NCBI RefSeq assembly: GCF_905115235.1
Contig: NC_051852.1
Coordinates: 164,256,164 to 164,320,163 of the forward strand
From: Hermetia illucens
Lineage: Eukaryota; Arthropoda; Insecta; Diptera; Stratiomyidae
Direction of reading: 5' to 3'
DNA: 64,000 nt
Shown: piece by piece, positions 40,801 to 49,195 of the stretch
How the letters are laid out: each line of letters begins with the position of its first letter
How positions within the stretch are numbered: the stretch's first letter is position 1
Position numbers and translations under genes: made by a program
The notes under the pieces: generated by a model
The model's database searches: none
The model's input: only the letters and a program-made list of their open reading frames with translations
What the model was told of the DNA's origin: nothing

Positions 40801-43168
40801 CATCGATTGGCACACACGAGGATTATCTTCGACTGTCGTTCATTTTTGAAAAAAGAATCCCAACAACCATGTTACACAAAAGCTAGACTATGAAATTCAC
40901 CACTTACTTTTTGACGAAACCTCGCGCAATGTAACATGGTGGAAGAGATTCTGGAAATGATTTTAGTTTAGTGGTTATGTTTTTACTTATTTTTATAAAA
41001 CGGTTTTTATCCAAAAGACAAACGTTGCTGGCTGTCTAACTTTTTTCGTGTTCCATATTTCTTGATGTTTATGAATGTACGTAGGATACTTCTAGAATCA
41101 GTAGTTGTTTCTCTATAATTTCCTCATTCAACAGGTGTGTAGTCCCTACCATAGTGAGAAACCTATTGTTTTGTCCCTAAGACCCTTTCTCAATGCATCT
41201 ACCTTATCTTATTTAGACTCTAGCCCCTTTTAGTCCTGTGCATTTCTTATTGATCATCTCATTTACCTTTTTCATTGTTGCCTGTTGCTCGTTCATTTAG
41301 CATGCGCACTTTTCATTCATTTCACTGTACAATAATAAATGCAAATTTACACAATGTAAAGAGAAGAAAACGAAACAAAAATTTCGAAATATTGTATTTT
41401 TGGGTATTGTGAAAATACAAACACTAGATGCTGCCTAGGTGGAATTTGTTGGAAATTCCCAATGTGTTGTTTTAGTGGTTTTCTACGTTCGGACATTTTA
41501 ATTGGGACTGTAAGTGTGAAGCTCGCACCGTTGGAAACGAAATGTGATATTCATGAATCGTTTGATGTAAGTATTGCACTTTTTTTTGTATTTAGAAACG
41601 CGTTTTTGCTTCATATGCAACAATTGAACTTGCTAAATTAGACTCCAAAATGTCATCATCTCACTTGTGTTCCTTCAATAAATATTAGGTTGCGGAAAAA
41701 GTAATGTCGTACTTTGTCAATAGATGGCGACACTTAAACATATCTTGTGTTGTACTTATCGCATCGGGTCATACTATGCGGCGATTTGAAGACGACAATC
41801 TTGGCTGCAGGTGTCTCTTTGACAGTTTTATGATCGTACATTTCAGTCTCAAGTTAAAGCGCGTCAAAGGTGAAGTCCACCAAGGAAGAAATTCCTCATA
41901 TTTTACATTTTTACTACCTGAGAGGTAGAAATGCAACGAAGGCGGCCAAAAAAATTTGTGAAGTTTATGCGTCCGATACTGTAACGATTCGCACAGCACA
42001 ACATTGGTTCGATCGATTTCGTTCTGGTGTAGTGGATGTCGAAAATACACCCCGTACTGGTAGGCCAATCGTCGTAGAAACCGATAAAATCGTCGAAATC
42101 ATCCAAGTAGACCGGCATGTGAGCATTCGCTCGATTGGCCAGGAACTTGGTAAGGACATAAAACCGTTTGGAACCATTTGCAAAAGATTGGATTCCAAAA
42201 AAAGCTGGATGTTTGGGTGCCACACGAGTTGACGGAAAAAAATCTCTTGGATCGAATCAACGCCTGCGATGCACTGCTGAAACGGAACGAATTCGACCCA
42301 TTTTTGAAGCGAATGGTGACTGGTGATGAAAAGTGGATCACGTACGAAAATCTGAAGTGAAAAAGATCGTGTTCAAAGCGCGGCGAGCCGACCCAAACCA
42401 TCGCCAAGCTCGGATTGACGGCCAGGAAGGTTTTGCTGTGTGTTTGGTGGGATTGGAAGGGAGTCATCCACTATGAGCTGCTCAACTATGGGCAGATCCT
42501 CGATTCGATCCATGCTCACAGTAGGGAGCAACTCGACCGTTTGAAGCAGGCGATTGACCAGAAGCGGCCAGGATTGGTCAATAGGAATGGTGTTCTGTTC
42601 CACCAAGACAACGCTTGACCTCACACATCTTTGATGACCCGCCAGAAGCTACGGGAGCTCGGATGGGATGTCCTATCGCCCCCCCCGTATAGTCCGGACC
42701 TGGCACCAAGTGATTACCATCTCTTCCGGTCCATGCAAAACACTCTTAGTGCTACTAAGTTGGCCTCAAAAGAGGCTTGCGAAAACTGCCTGTCTGAGTT
42801 TTTTGCAAATAAGGGGGGGTTATAAGAGGGGGATAATGGAGTTGCCTTCTAAATGGCAACAAGTTTGCGAACAAAACGGCGCATATTTGACTTAAATCGG
42901 ACAATTCTAAGTATGTTAAAGCGTTAAAATTCGATCACAAATACGACATTACTTTTTCCCCAACGCAATATGTAACGATGAAGCAGAAGCGCAACTCATA
43001 AACATAACCCTCTCCAAGGAAGATTAATAAACAACATCCTTATTTCAGTTAATGGATGGCCGAAAACCTGTTGGCGGAAAGTTGGAATTGAAAGTTCGCG
43101 TACGCAATCCAATTGTGGCTAAACAAATCGAGCATATAAATGAGAAGTGGCTTATACTGGATTCCTAA
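25761..43168 (+). CDS. l(2)gd1: Lethal (2) giant discs / CC2D1 (coiled-coil and C2 domain protein 1)
   Basis: Lgd is a cytosolic regulator of endosomal ESCRT-III: its DM14 domains bind Shrub/CHMP4 and its C2 domain aids localisation; loss causes ectopic Notch signalling in flies. Eight exons with GT-AG borders and matching phases (25761-25820, 25910-27499, 27570-27727, 32426-32527, 32586-32763, 32842-32993, 41476-41566, 43049-43168) give 816 residues, close to the fly protein. Four DM14 domains lie at about 133-200, 256-315, 356-423 and 489-555, separated by Pro/Ala-rich linkers. The conserved block MNRFENLALSVQKDLDMLRY follows, then a C2 domain at about 655-780 (IQYNVPNPKDVDTYVKVEFP, IGTVSVKLAPLETKCDIHE) and the end INEKWLILDS. 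Introns 3, 6 and 7 are stuffed with transposons yet no exon is damaged. Confidence 0.95.
25910..27499 (+). CDS. l(2)gd1: l(2)gd1 exon 2 (all four DM14 domains)
   Basis: Opens FGLFEIPDDFDPSGG after acceptor CTTAG; 530 codons in phase; donor GTATGT at 27500. Confidence 0.95.
27570..27727 (+). CDS. l(2)gd1: l(2)gd1 exon 3
   Basis: LPIPPSQRDKLEDSFAFVSE through VKQLMMCKNTR; donor GTGAGA at 27728. Confidence 0.9.
27731..28270 (+). mobile_element. R1-type LINE C-terminal fragment in l(2)gd1 intron 3
   Basis: Encodes PAVLVIAGVIPVALLA, RTLDECQLYWQNETR, RWTTRLIGNLGP, then SQFLSGHGDFQ-like (FLSQFLSGHGDFQCYLHKIG) and a Cys-His module PDCVFCYGVGDDVHHTFFL. This is the usual R1-clade ORF2 C-terminus. Frames are broken and the rest is missing. 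Confidence 0.7.
28560..29380 (+). mobile_element. LINE RT fragment (CR1/L2-like family D) in l(2)gd1 intron 3
   Basis: Broken RT coding: AKIILERIKEHIEGLVDREQ, LHLLFIYFEKAFDSVNKKC, LDLEREANRVGVKINTNK, YLGRVVSADYGIELNVARHI. Same family as 58650-59090. The segment holding the YADD motif is deleted between KKCIKRG and RVLDLERE. Confidence 0.6.
29430..30120 (+). mobile_element. RTE family A fragment in l(2)gd1 intron 3
   Basis: DNA matches the family-A RT (inverse of 16240-15330): CAGAACATCATTGGCCCATA, then GATAATTTCTCCTATCTAG and DNSYDDEIRARLLAGNRAYF. Many indels. Confidence 0.65.
30121..31244. other. l(2)gd1 intron 3, unassigned part
   Basis: Mostly AT-rich sequence with a 68-codon antisense frame (30101-30307) that I do not recognise. 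No gene supported. Confidence 0.35.
31245..31345 (+). repeat. Hairpin/hammerhead-like dispersed repeat
   Basis: Reads AACCACTTTGGCCACGCTG, then GGCAGCGTTTGATGAGTTGC, CTCTGCCCTGGACGAAACCG. It keeps the right arm of the hairpin and the CGAAAC box; the CTGATGAG box has one change. Followed by an A/T tract. Confidence 0.65.
31575..31680. repeat. Possible Penelope-like element terminal fragment
   Basis: ATACCGATATGTCGGGAACCAC...GTTCCCTTCATCAGTGC resembles the CGATATTTCGG...CCTTC-TCAGT block common at the ends of insect Penelope-like elements, also seen at 45285-45330. A short match, so tentative. Confidence 0.35.
32426..32527 (+). CDS. l(2)gd1: l(2)gd1 exon 4
   Basis: DHHKAMGDVAGMNRFENLAL and onward to YAKR; acceptor TTGCAG, donor GTTTTT (weak). 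Confidence 0.9.
32586..32763 (+). CDS. l(2)gd1: l(2)gd1 exon 5 (start of C2 domain)
   Basis: KNLSIPRFHYEQKSFNIVHC through EFPYPQ; acceptor TTCCAG, donor GTAAAG. Confidence 0.92.
32842..32993 (+). CDS. l(2)gd1: l(2)gd1 exon 6 (C2 domain)
   Basis: DDPFKTRSNLVKNTDSPDYD through KFEVYSRG; donor GTAAGC at 32994. Confidence 0.92.
33000..33850. other. l(2)gd1 intron 6, start
   Basis: Ordinary AT-rich intron sequence; no repeat or gene recognised. Confidence 0.4.
34942..35561. repeat. Unidentified ~620-bp unit, copy 1
   Basis: Diverged direct repeat of 35576-36186. Shared landmarks: GGCGGCAACCCTATCGGC-like, CAAAACCAAGTGG, CGATCAGACCCGAGTCTGCA, TATACTGGTACCATGGGAAC, GGGTGCCGTACTCC, TTCGGCAGAGATTTAGGTA. 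Preceded by CTGTCAGCGCAACT (34928-34941). Short translations (IGQTKTKWSRRTSIVVAPG) look coding-derived but no protein is recognised. Confidence 0.75.
35576..36186. repeat. Unidentified ~620-bp unit, copy 2
   Basis: Second direct copy, preceded by CTGTCAGCGCAACT (35562-35575) and followed by CTGTCAGAGCAACT (36187-36200), after which the RTE-B linker resumes (VRATEVEEAKKRMKSG). The two copies differ by many substitutions and small indels, so the doubling is not recent. Confidence 0.75.
36449..36961 (+). pseudogene. RTE-B reverse transcriptase core frame
   Basis: 170 open codons with RT motif A (FLDLEKAFDRV), motif B (GVHQGSALSPLL) and motif C (LYADD), the best preserved family-B RT core in the window. 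It stops just after WKDRLM. Confidence 0.8.
37601..38700. other. l(2)gd1 intron 6, unassigned part
   Basis: AT-rich sequence with no gene or repeat that I recognise. Confidence 0.4.
38703..39240 (-). mobile_element. Mariner fragment in l(2)gd1 intron 6
   Basis: The minus strand encodes MNETWLH and TPDSK-SSSEWTARVEPTPRRSKTQ (the region of the second catalytic Asp in mariners) and later ALEDNNIE. The 3' end is a CCAGGTGGGCTGGAAAATTC inverted-repeat-like terminus. The middle with the HQDNAP motif is mutated and the 5' part is missing. Confidence 0.6.
39295..39545 (+). repeat. Hairpin/hammerhead-like dispersed repeat, longer decayed copy
   Basis: ATCACGCTGCTCCCAGGGCA then TTGCCTCTGCCTTGG and GAAACCG. 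It extends into the downstream flank GTTTGGGTGC...GGGGACCAGGAA...AGTAAGTTGCTCCCC, shared with 44.95 kb (inverse) and 59.8 kb. Confidence 0.55.
40240..40377 (-). mobile_element. RTE family B 3' end, inverted relative to its neighbour
   Basis: The minus strand encodes FDRAKWRKRSRRADRACEHK and GKEDKKK, the extreme C-terminus of family B. It meets the plus-strand family-B piece head to head at 40377/40378. Confidence 0.65.
40378..40760 (+). mobile_element. RTE family B RT C-terminal fragment
   Basis: VVLYGSECWPTIKDNEQRL-like, METKMSRWTSGV, DHIRNENIHDRCEVAPIVEK, LRERRLRWYGHVIRANGN, then a small deletion and VDGKRPKG. Decayed. Confidence 0.7.
40761..41475. other. l(2)gd1 intron 6, end
   Basis: AT-rich intron, no gene or repeat recognised. 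Confidence 0.4.
41476..41566 (+). CDS. l(2)gd1: l(2)gd1 exon 7 (C2 domain)
   Basis: GFLRSDILIGTVSVKLAPLE through HESFD, too short to stand out as a frame; acceptor TTTTAG, donor GTAAGT. It lies 8.5 kb after exon 6. Confidence 0.9.
41685..42968 (+). mobile_element. Mariner element, full length, inactive, in l(2)gd1 intron 7
   Basis: 1284 bp with 27-bp terminal inverted repeats (41685-41711 and 42942-42968, three mismatches; shared core GGAAAAAGTAATGTCGTA) and TA on both sides. The transposase begins about 41870 (MKSTKEEIPHILHFYYLRGR): HTH region, RTGRP linker, WVPHEL, VTGDEKWITY (first catalytic Asp), FHQDNA and YSPDLAPSDYHLF (second and third). One frameshift near 42190 and in-frame stops after TYENLK and after FHQDNA (TGA where CGA is expected) inactivate it. 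Confidence 0.9.
43049..43168 (+). CDS. l(2)gd1: l(2)gd1 exon 8 (C-terminus)
   Basis: LMDGRKPVGGKLELKVRVRN through NEKWLILDS and stop; acceptor TTTCAG. A mariner fills most of the intron before it. Confidence 0.92.
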   Translation, partial: LMDGRKPVGGKLELKVRVRNPIVAKQIEHINEKWLILDS

Positions 43169-44570
43169 AGACAACGAGACGACGCAAATACAAATCAACT
43201 TTAATGCAACCAGTTGCCTTAAATTCCATTGAATGACACTTTATTTTTTACGAGCTAAGCCTACCTACAATAATTTCCAGTCGTTTTGTATAAGCAAACA
43301 AAATGTACCCTCATGAATCTGTATATGATGCTGAATTTAACTATAATTTGTACATACTAAGCAATCTTGCAAAGGTGTTAAACACGTTTTCTTTTGGAGA
43401 CAGGAATCAAGCTACTGGCGCCATTATGTATATTTGTTGCTAGCTATTATATATTCGTATGTTAATTTATATCGGGCTTTTACTATTGAATGACTGTATT
43501 TTAATAGAAAAGAAAATAAACAGTTGTTAAATGTGATTTGGACTTTACTTACGAAATGCGACTCCGAACTTAATTTTTCTACAAAATTGTAACGACTTAT
43601 GTGATTGCGCGATGGCCAAAAGAGCGCTGAGCTATCTGGAAAATCCAAGGAAGTGGCGAAATTGGCCGTGTAGGCTCGTCCATAAATACTGCAGTTCCAT
43701 TGATGTGTCTCGTCACGCGTTCACGACTCTATACTCCCAATATATATACGCGATTGTGCAGCAGGTTGCAGCGCACTACCATTGGTCACAGCTACATAAT
43801 TCCGGCCGTCATCAGAGAGCGCGTGCGACTTGATGTGATCGCCGATATTGGTGACCAAGAGTCGGTGGGGCACAGATGGCGGCAGAACTTATTTGTAGGC
43901 CTTTATAAGTAGATGGGAGAATAAAATGCATTGGGTCTACCACTACTATGTCGTCTTCATTGAAACATCCCAAGCACAGATTCTAGAAACACTTAAGTAA
44001 AATCTTTCTGTTGTGAGCAATCGGTTACGATGTTATGGCGAAAGTTACTCCAGACATGTTCAAAATGTAACGTTCTCAAGAAACTAGCAGAGCTTTTTCA
44101 GACAACTCAATGAACCTCAACAGAGCATCTAGACAGACAGTTCTCGGTAACGGAAACACCCAAATTCTGCTGTGGAATAGGTGAACCCGTTTCGTGAGAT
44201 CAGAAGCTTGAAAGCAGTTGACGTTGCGGTATAATACCACTGCCAAGTTGACTCGCTACGCGCTTAATTTACAGCAAGCAGCAGATGAGTCTCTTGCATG
44301 CGGCTGTTTATAAGGTAGATTGCGGGCTGACTGCATTTAATTTGGAGAATCGATCTTCCAATCCTCTGAGTGGTGTAAAGTCAGAACAAGAGCGGATCGA
44401 TAAATGGAAGTTAAGCGTAATGCACGGTTAATACGTGAATTGTCCTTAGCAGTCATTTGTTGATCTTTCTTTGACCATTTGTCGATAGCTGCAGTGTGTT
44501 GGGAAGCTCTTTACTGAGGCGATATGATTTATGTATGGTATTCATTCATAATCTATCAATTATCACCAAC
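43169..44570. other. 3' region of l(2)gd1 and intergenic sequence
   Basis: The l(2)gd1 3' UTR probably ends near the AATAAA at 43514-43519. Beyond that, short frames only (73 codons at 43612) that I do not recognise. Confidence 0.4.
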
Positions 44571-44573
44571 TCC

Positions 44574-44735
44574 GGCGAACGGAGAAGCGACTTCACATAT
44601 GGAAAAAGGAAGTCTAGAAGAACCAACAGGTCTGTAAACTCGAACAGTACAGGAAGCAACCGCACCAGGCGCGAAAATTTTACCAACAGATCAGCAGGAT
44701 GAAGCCTTACACACATCGATGCTCATCCTGCCTGC
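44574..44735 (+). mobile_element. RTE family A short fragment
   Basis: Reads RRSDF-like then CAGGTCTGTAAACTCGAACA and the QARKFYQQISRMKP equivalent, matching the linker region of the copy at 16640-16800 in inverse orientation. Confidence 0.65.
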
Positions 44736-44929
44736 TGTTTCATGTTTGTGGTATCGTCACCAGTTGTGTGTCCGCCATTAATTTTTCAATGCTTTGCATT
44801 GTCTTGGAGTAAATTCATAGGAATTTTTTTCTGTTCTGCACGCTTAGGTGCTCTAACTTCCTCTCTTCAGTTGTCTATCCTTTCACCTCATTAGATATTC
44901 TACTGTTTTTTTCCACCAGTTTGAAAGCA

Positions 44930-45090
44930 ACATACTTCCACTTTTTGGGCCATGGACCCCTTATTCTTGAGCGAGCACCCAAGCTGCAAAAAGTATATGA
45001 CTTGCGGTTTCGTCCAGGGCAGGTCAACTCATCAGACGCTGCCTCATCTCTGCCCTGGGAGCACCGTGACCGAAGTGGTTAAAAAGTATT
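44930..45090 (-). repeat. Hairpin/hammerhead-like dispersed repeat, well preserved
   Basis: Minus strand: CCACTTCGGTCACGGTGCTC, CCAGGGCAGAGATGAGGCAG, CGTCTGATGAGTTGACC, TGCCCTGGACGAAACCGC, AAGTCATATAC. It contains the boxes CTGATGAG, CGAAAC and AGTC in hammerhead order, then the GCTTGGGTGCTCGCTC flank shared with 39.4 and 59.8 kb. Confidence 0.7.
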
Positions 45091-45174
45091 TTACAAGGCA
45101 GTTATTGTCCCCGTTATAATTCATACACATGTCGTGTTTTTGAATTGATATAAAGGAGTAAATGCCACCTTGTA

Positions 45175-45275
45175 ATCACTACGGTTACGCTGCTCCCAAG
45201 GCAGAGGTAGGGCAACCTCTGATGAGTTGTCTCTGCCCAGGACGAAACCGCAAGTCATATACAATTTTTTTGTTT
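45175..45275 (+). repeat. Hairpin/hammerhead-like dispersed repeat, well preserved
   Basis: Plus strand: CACTACGGTTACGCTGCTCC, GGCAACCTCTGATGAGTTG, CTCTGCCCAGGACGAAACCG, CAAGTCATATAC. Inverted relative to the copy at 44930-45090, 90 bp away. It runs directly into the Penelope-like terminus at 45285. Confidence 0.7.
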
Positions 45276-45284
45276 TGTCGTATA

Positions 45285-46470
45285 TGTATATTTCGGGAGC
45301 GATATACCCCCTTCTTCAGTACGAATTCCGCAAGGTGGACGATCGACCTGAACCTATAATTTCCAGTTAAACCTTTTTTATTCAATTTCTGATGTTGTTG
45401 AATAGGTAGGAATACGGGATACTTATCCCGCTCATAGTGACTTCCTTATGCTGCGAAAATAGTGTTGTATGGGCATGCCTGTTGCGTTGCTTGATTTCCT
45501 TATGATCAGCTTCTCGATTATACCCATTCTTCTTGTCTATAATATGCTGTCTTTCCTTATTGAACCCGTATTCCGAAAGAGGGTATGTGATCAGTCGGTG
45601 AATCATGCAATTATAGGCCGCCATTTTTTGGGAAAATATATGGTGCGAAGCTGTTGGTAACGTTCTCTGCGATGCTGTTGGCTTACGGTACATTCCGAAT
45701 TCCGCTTCCCGATAGGGTTGATGATATTCAGGTCTAGGAAGGGTAGAGCACCATTCCATCGATTTTATGGTGAATCTCATTTATCGAGGAGATGAACTTG
45801 TCGATATCATCTCTTCTAACAATCGCAAAATACGTCATTTACATACCTAAACCATACTTTAAGCATTATTCTCCTCGAATCAATTTCTACTTCGATTGAT
45901 GCCATGAACCTCTCAGCGAGTAACGGCGAATGGAGGTTGCCTATCGCTACTCCCGAAAAGGTTTTGTAGAATCTATCCCGAAACGTAAAATAGCTTTCGT
46001 TCATGCAGGGCCTGACAAAGTTTGCATAAATTCGAACTTTTCTTTTCCATTCCGGATCAGATCCAAACTGACTCAGCCATCATTCGAAAATTGACTCTTT
46101 CATTGGCGTGTTGGAAAACAATGCCTTCACGACGAACGACACCGTCACCTCGTCTTCACCCATCCTCTCAGCTAGTTCATGAAAGTTAGCCAGTGAATAC
46201 TTACTGGTTGTCATCCCAAGGGCCTGGCACCCATTAATCAACCACTTGACGATGTTGTACTTGCACCACAGACAAGGGAAATGCAATTGTGAAAATGGGC
46301 AAAGAGTAGTCGATAAAGCAGTCACGAGCTGAAGGAGTTAATGCCGCAACAAACTCGCCAATCTAGAAACTAGCTCTGTTCCCAAGCATCCCTGCAAAAG
46401 AGGTACCTACCTGGAAAAAGAACTCCTGAAGAGAGACGGTTCATCTGAGTGGAAGAATAAGATACTTAAA
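45285..46470 (-). mobile_element. Penelope-like element remnant
   Basis: The minus strand encodes the RT of a Penelope-like element: FRDRFYKTFSGVAIGNLHSP, LLAERFMASIEVEI, VWFRYVNDVF (usual RYVDDVF), then FGMYRKPTASQRTLPT, MAAYNCMIHRLITYPLS and a NGYN region. It is bordered at 45285-45330 by an ATATTTCGGGAGCGATATAC block typical of the ends of this class. The reading frame is broken in several places and the GIY-YIG endonuclease part is not seen. Confidence 0.75.
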
Positions 46471-46749
46471 TACATCAAATTGACGTCTCTATGTTTGAGC
46501 GAAACTTATTTCACTGTCAGGTGTAGATTCTACAAGGCAACCTCAGGATATGCAATGAGTAACCCATTTTCATGAAACAAAAAATGGGAAAGAAGATGAA
46601 ACAAGTCGGGGAACCGGAAGCTGGACGCTTCAGGTACGAAAGGTTTTGTGTATTTCTTAGTACGTAGCAGGTGATATATGCATATATTATGTGAGAATAT
46701 CCACTTTCGGATGATATTGACATTCATAGTCTTGAATTTGCGAAGAAGC

Positions 46750-47349
46750 CACAACTTTGTCGTATTATAACTTTGTTAGTAATAGTACGATTTCCACCAA
46801 ACTTGGTAAGATCATGCTCTATATTATACTCTATACTGTCGTGAAATTTCGTCGTGCTAGCATGAACTTAAGGGGGGTTTTGCAGTCAATTACTAAAAAT
46901 TCTAGTAATATACTATTATTAACTTTATTTGTACAGTTATTACTATGGAAGGTATTTCGGAGCCCAGGCACCATATAGTGGCAGCCTCCTGTTTTTTTTC
47001 AGATTTTTCGGTTGGGTAGTTTCTGAGAATGGCCCCCTTAAAGGAATGATCACTTTCAACCCCCCGCACTCCCCACCTTTCCAACAAATGTCAAAACTAA
47101 GGCCAGCTTCGAAAAGTACTAACCGAGACCTTTAATTTGATACCCCACATGACTATATTTGATGAAAAAAAAATGTACACCCCCTTTTTGCATGTATGGG
47201 GACCCCCCCTTAAATTCGTCGTAAAAGGATGTAACTCACTGCATGCGTGAGCGTTCACAGTTCCCACCTCTCCACCAAATTTGGTGCCAATCGCTATAAC
47301 CGTCTCCGAGATAAATGCGTGTGACGGACAGACAGACAGACAGACAGAC
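46750..47349 (+). repeat. Interspersed repeat ending in (GACA)n, left part
   Basis: Begins near CAACTTTGTCGTATTATAAC and runs through CACCAAATTTGGTGCCAATC to a (GACA)n tract at 47326-47349. Its continuation, (GACA)n plus AGTAAACCGATTTTAATAAG and a perfect palindrome, lies at 52228-52300, so it was split by the LINE at 47350-52227. I recall this ending from many insect genomes; class unknown. Confidence 0.65.
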
Positions 47350-47534
47350 TTGTGAGGAGTGGCCAGATCTCCCATCAGGCGCGACCCCAGGTGGCGGATA
47401 GGGGCATACCTATTGATGTGTAAATATGTGTTCATGCACTTTTCTTTTCTGACTGTGCATGGGTTAGTGTTTGCTCATCTCTGGTGCATGGACCAAAATG
47501 GCTATGGGAAGGACACCCAGAAAATAAAACCAAC

Positions 47535-49195
47535 ATGGACGAATTGAGAAGGAGTAAAGTTACGGTGCAGGGGCTCGGAACCCCAGTACCGGCGGCTTTT
47601 GGGAGTGAGCAAGCGGGCTCTCGGCCGTCGATATCCCTCGACCGCAGTGCTTCGGTGGTGGACAACTTGGCCACCGTTGCATCTAATACTACAAGTGTTT
47701 TGGATTTGGAGAAGGAGGTGTTCAAGCGAAGCACAACTCTGCCAAGAACACCAATTGCGAAGGCAAAGAATGATGGGCTAAAAGGAGATAGCTGGCCAAA
47801 AAAGGCGATTTCGACACCCATCGGATCTGATCAAGAGGTACTCCAGCAGCAGCAAATAGATCCATTCAAGAGAATCTCATCAATTTTACGATCTCCTCCA
47901 ATATCAAAGCCGGCAAAAGAGAAAGCTCATGGGAGCTCAGCAACTGAAAAAGGTGAAGGAGTCAGTAAAAGGAGTAGTCTGGTCAGGACTCACCGAGAAC
48001 AGAGCCCTGACCCAGAAGAACTACCTTTTATGCAGCTTGGGGCTAAAATAGTTGAGCTGTCCGAATTCATCAAGGACAAGCACAACGTGCACCAAGCCAT
48101 TAAGAACATGGTGAGAGCCATCAGGGTGCTTTATAATAGGTCACAGGAAGAAATAAGAAAGCCAAAGGAAAAGCCGGACATCCCAGCCTCAACAGTGTCA
48201 CAGGCGACCCAAGTGACACCCAAGCACAAAGTCGCCGACCTTCGCTCAAGTAAAAGAGTGAGAGACAAGGAGGGGGAAGCTTTGGCGAATCAACAGGCCC
48301 CAAAAAGGAAAAAAGGAGTCTTGACCAGTCCAACAAAGGGAACTAAAAGTTCAGAAGGGCCCAAAGTACCAAAAGTAGGAAAGTCGGCTAGCGAACCGAA
48401 ACTGAAAGAAAATAAGAACGATGGTTGGACTAAGGTCATGAATAAAAAAAGAAATAAGAAACCAAAGGTGCGAATTCGCCCGGAGGCGATTGTAATCTCC
48501 AGCAGAGGACATCTAACATATGCGGAGATACTGAAGAAGGTGAAATGTGACCCCGACCTAAAAGACCTAGGCGGAAATGTTAGCAAAATCCGGAGGACCC
48601 AGAAAGGTGATCTCATGTTTGAGCTGAAAAATGCAGCGTGGGTAAAACTGACGACTTTCGTAACCAAGTTTTAAACTCACTTGGGGAGAATGTCGCGGTT
48701 CGTTCCCAAAAACATGAGATCTATATTCAGTGCAAGGATCTCGATGAGGTAACATCTAGAGAAGAGATCTGCACTGCCTTGAAGGAACAATTCAAGTTGG
48801 AGGATTTCAGGGAAGAATCCATCGTGAGCCTAAGAAAGGCTTATGGCGGTACTCAAACGGTCACAATGCGACTGCCAGTGGAGTCAGCGCAGAAGTTGTT
48901 GGCCGTGGGGAAGGTTCGGATTGGATGGGTTGTTTGCCGACTAAGGGAACAGATCTCCTTAAAAAGGTGCTTCAAATGCCTAATGTTTGGACACTTCGCG
49001 AAGGCATACACTAGCGGCATCGATCGGTCCGATCGATGCCGAAGATGTGGGGAAAAAGGACATATTGCCAAGGGGTGCAATAGAGACCCCAAATGCATTC
49101 TGTGCGAAGAAAAGGAGGGAAGGGATAACCGGCATATTGCCGGAAGTGGGAAATGCCCAGAATTTAGGAAGGCGTTAACTGCAGTGAAAAAATGA
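47535..49195 (+). pseudogene. R1-clade LINE ORF1 with one frameshift
   Basis: Two overlapping frames, 47535-48674 and 48638-49195, make up the RNA-binding ORF1 protein, so one single-base-type shift lies between about 48638 and 48674. The N-terminal part is Lys/Ser-rich; the C-terminal part has an RRM-like core (DLDEVTSREEICTALKEQF) and CCHC knuckles. Knuckle 1 reads CFKCLMFGHFAKAY, so its last Cys is lost; knuckle 2 (CRRCGEKGHIAKGC) is intact. Confidence 0.8.

Noticed and set aside
45175-45275. Hairpin repeat as a tRNA-derived SINE or a C/D snoRNA
   Set aside because: No tRNA A/B boxes with proper spacing and no box D partnered with the TGATGA; the hammerhead-like order of boxes fits better.
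48638-49195. Zinc-knuckle frame as a host CCHC gene
   Set aside because: It is the C-terminal part of LINE ORF1, directly followed by ORF2 through an ATGA overlap.
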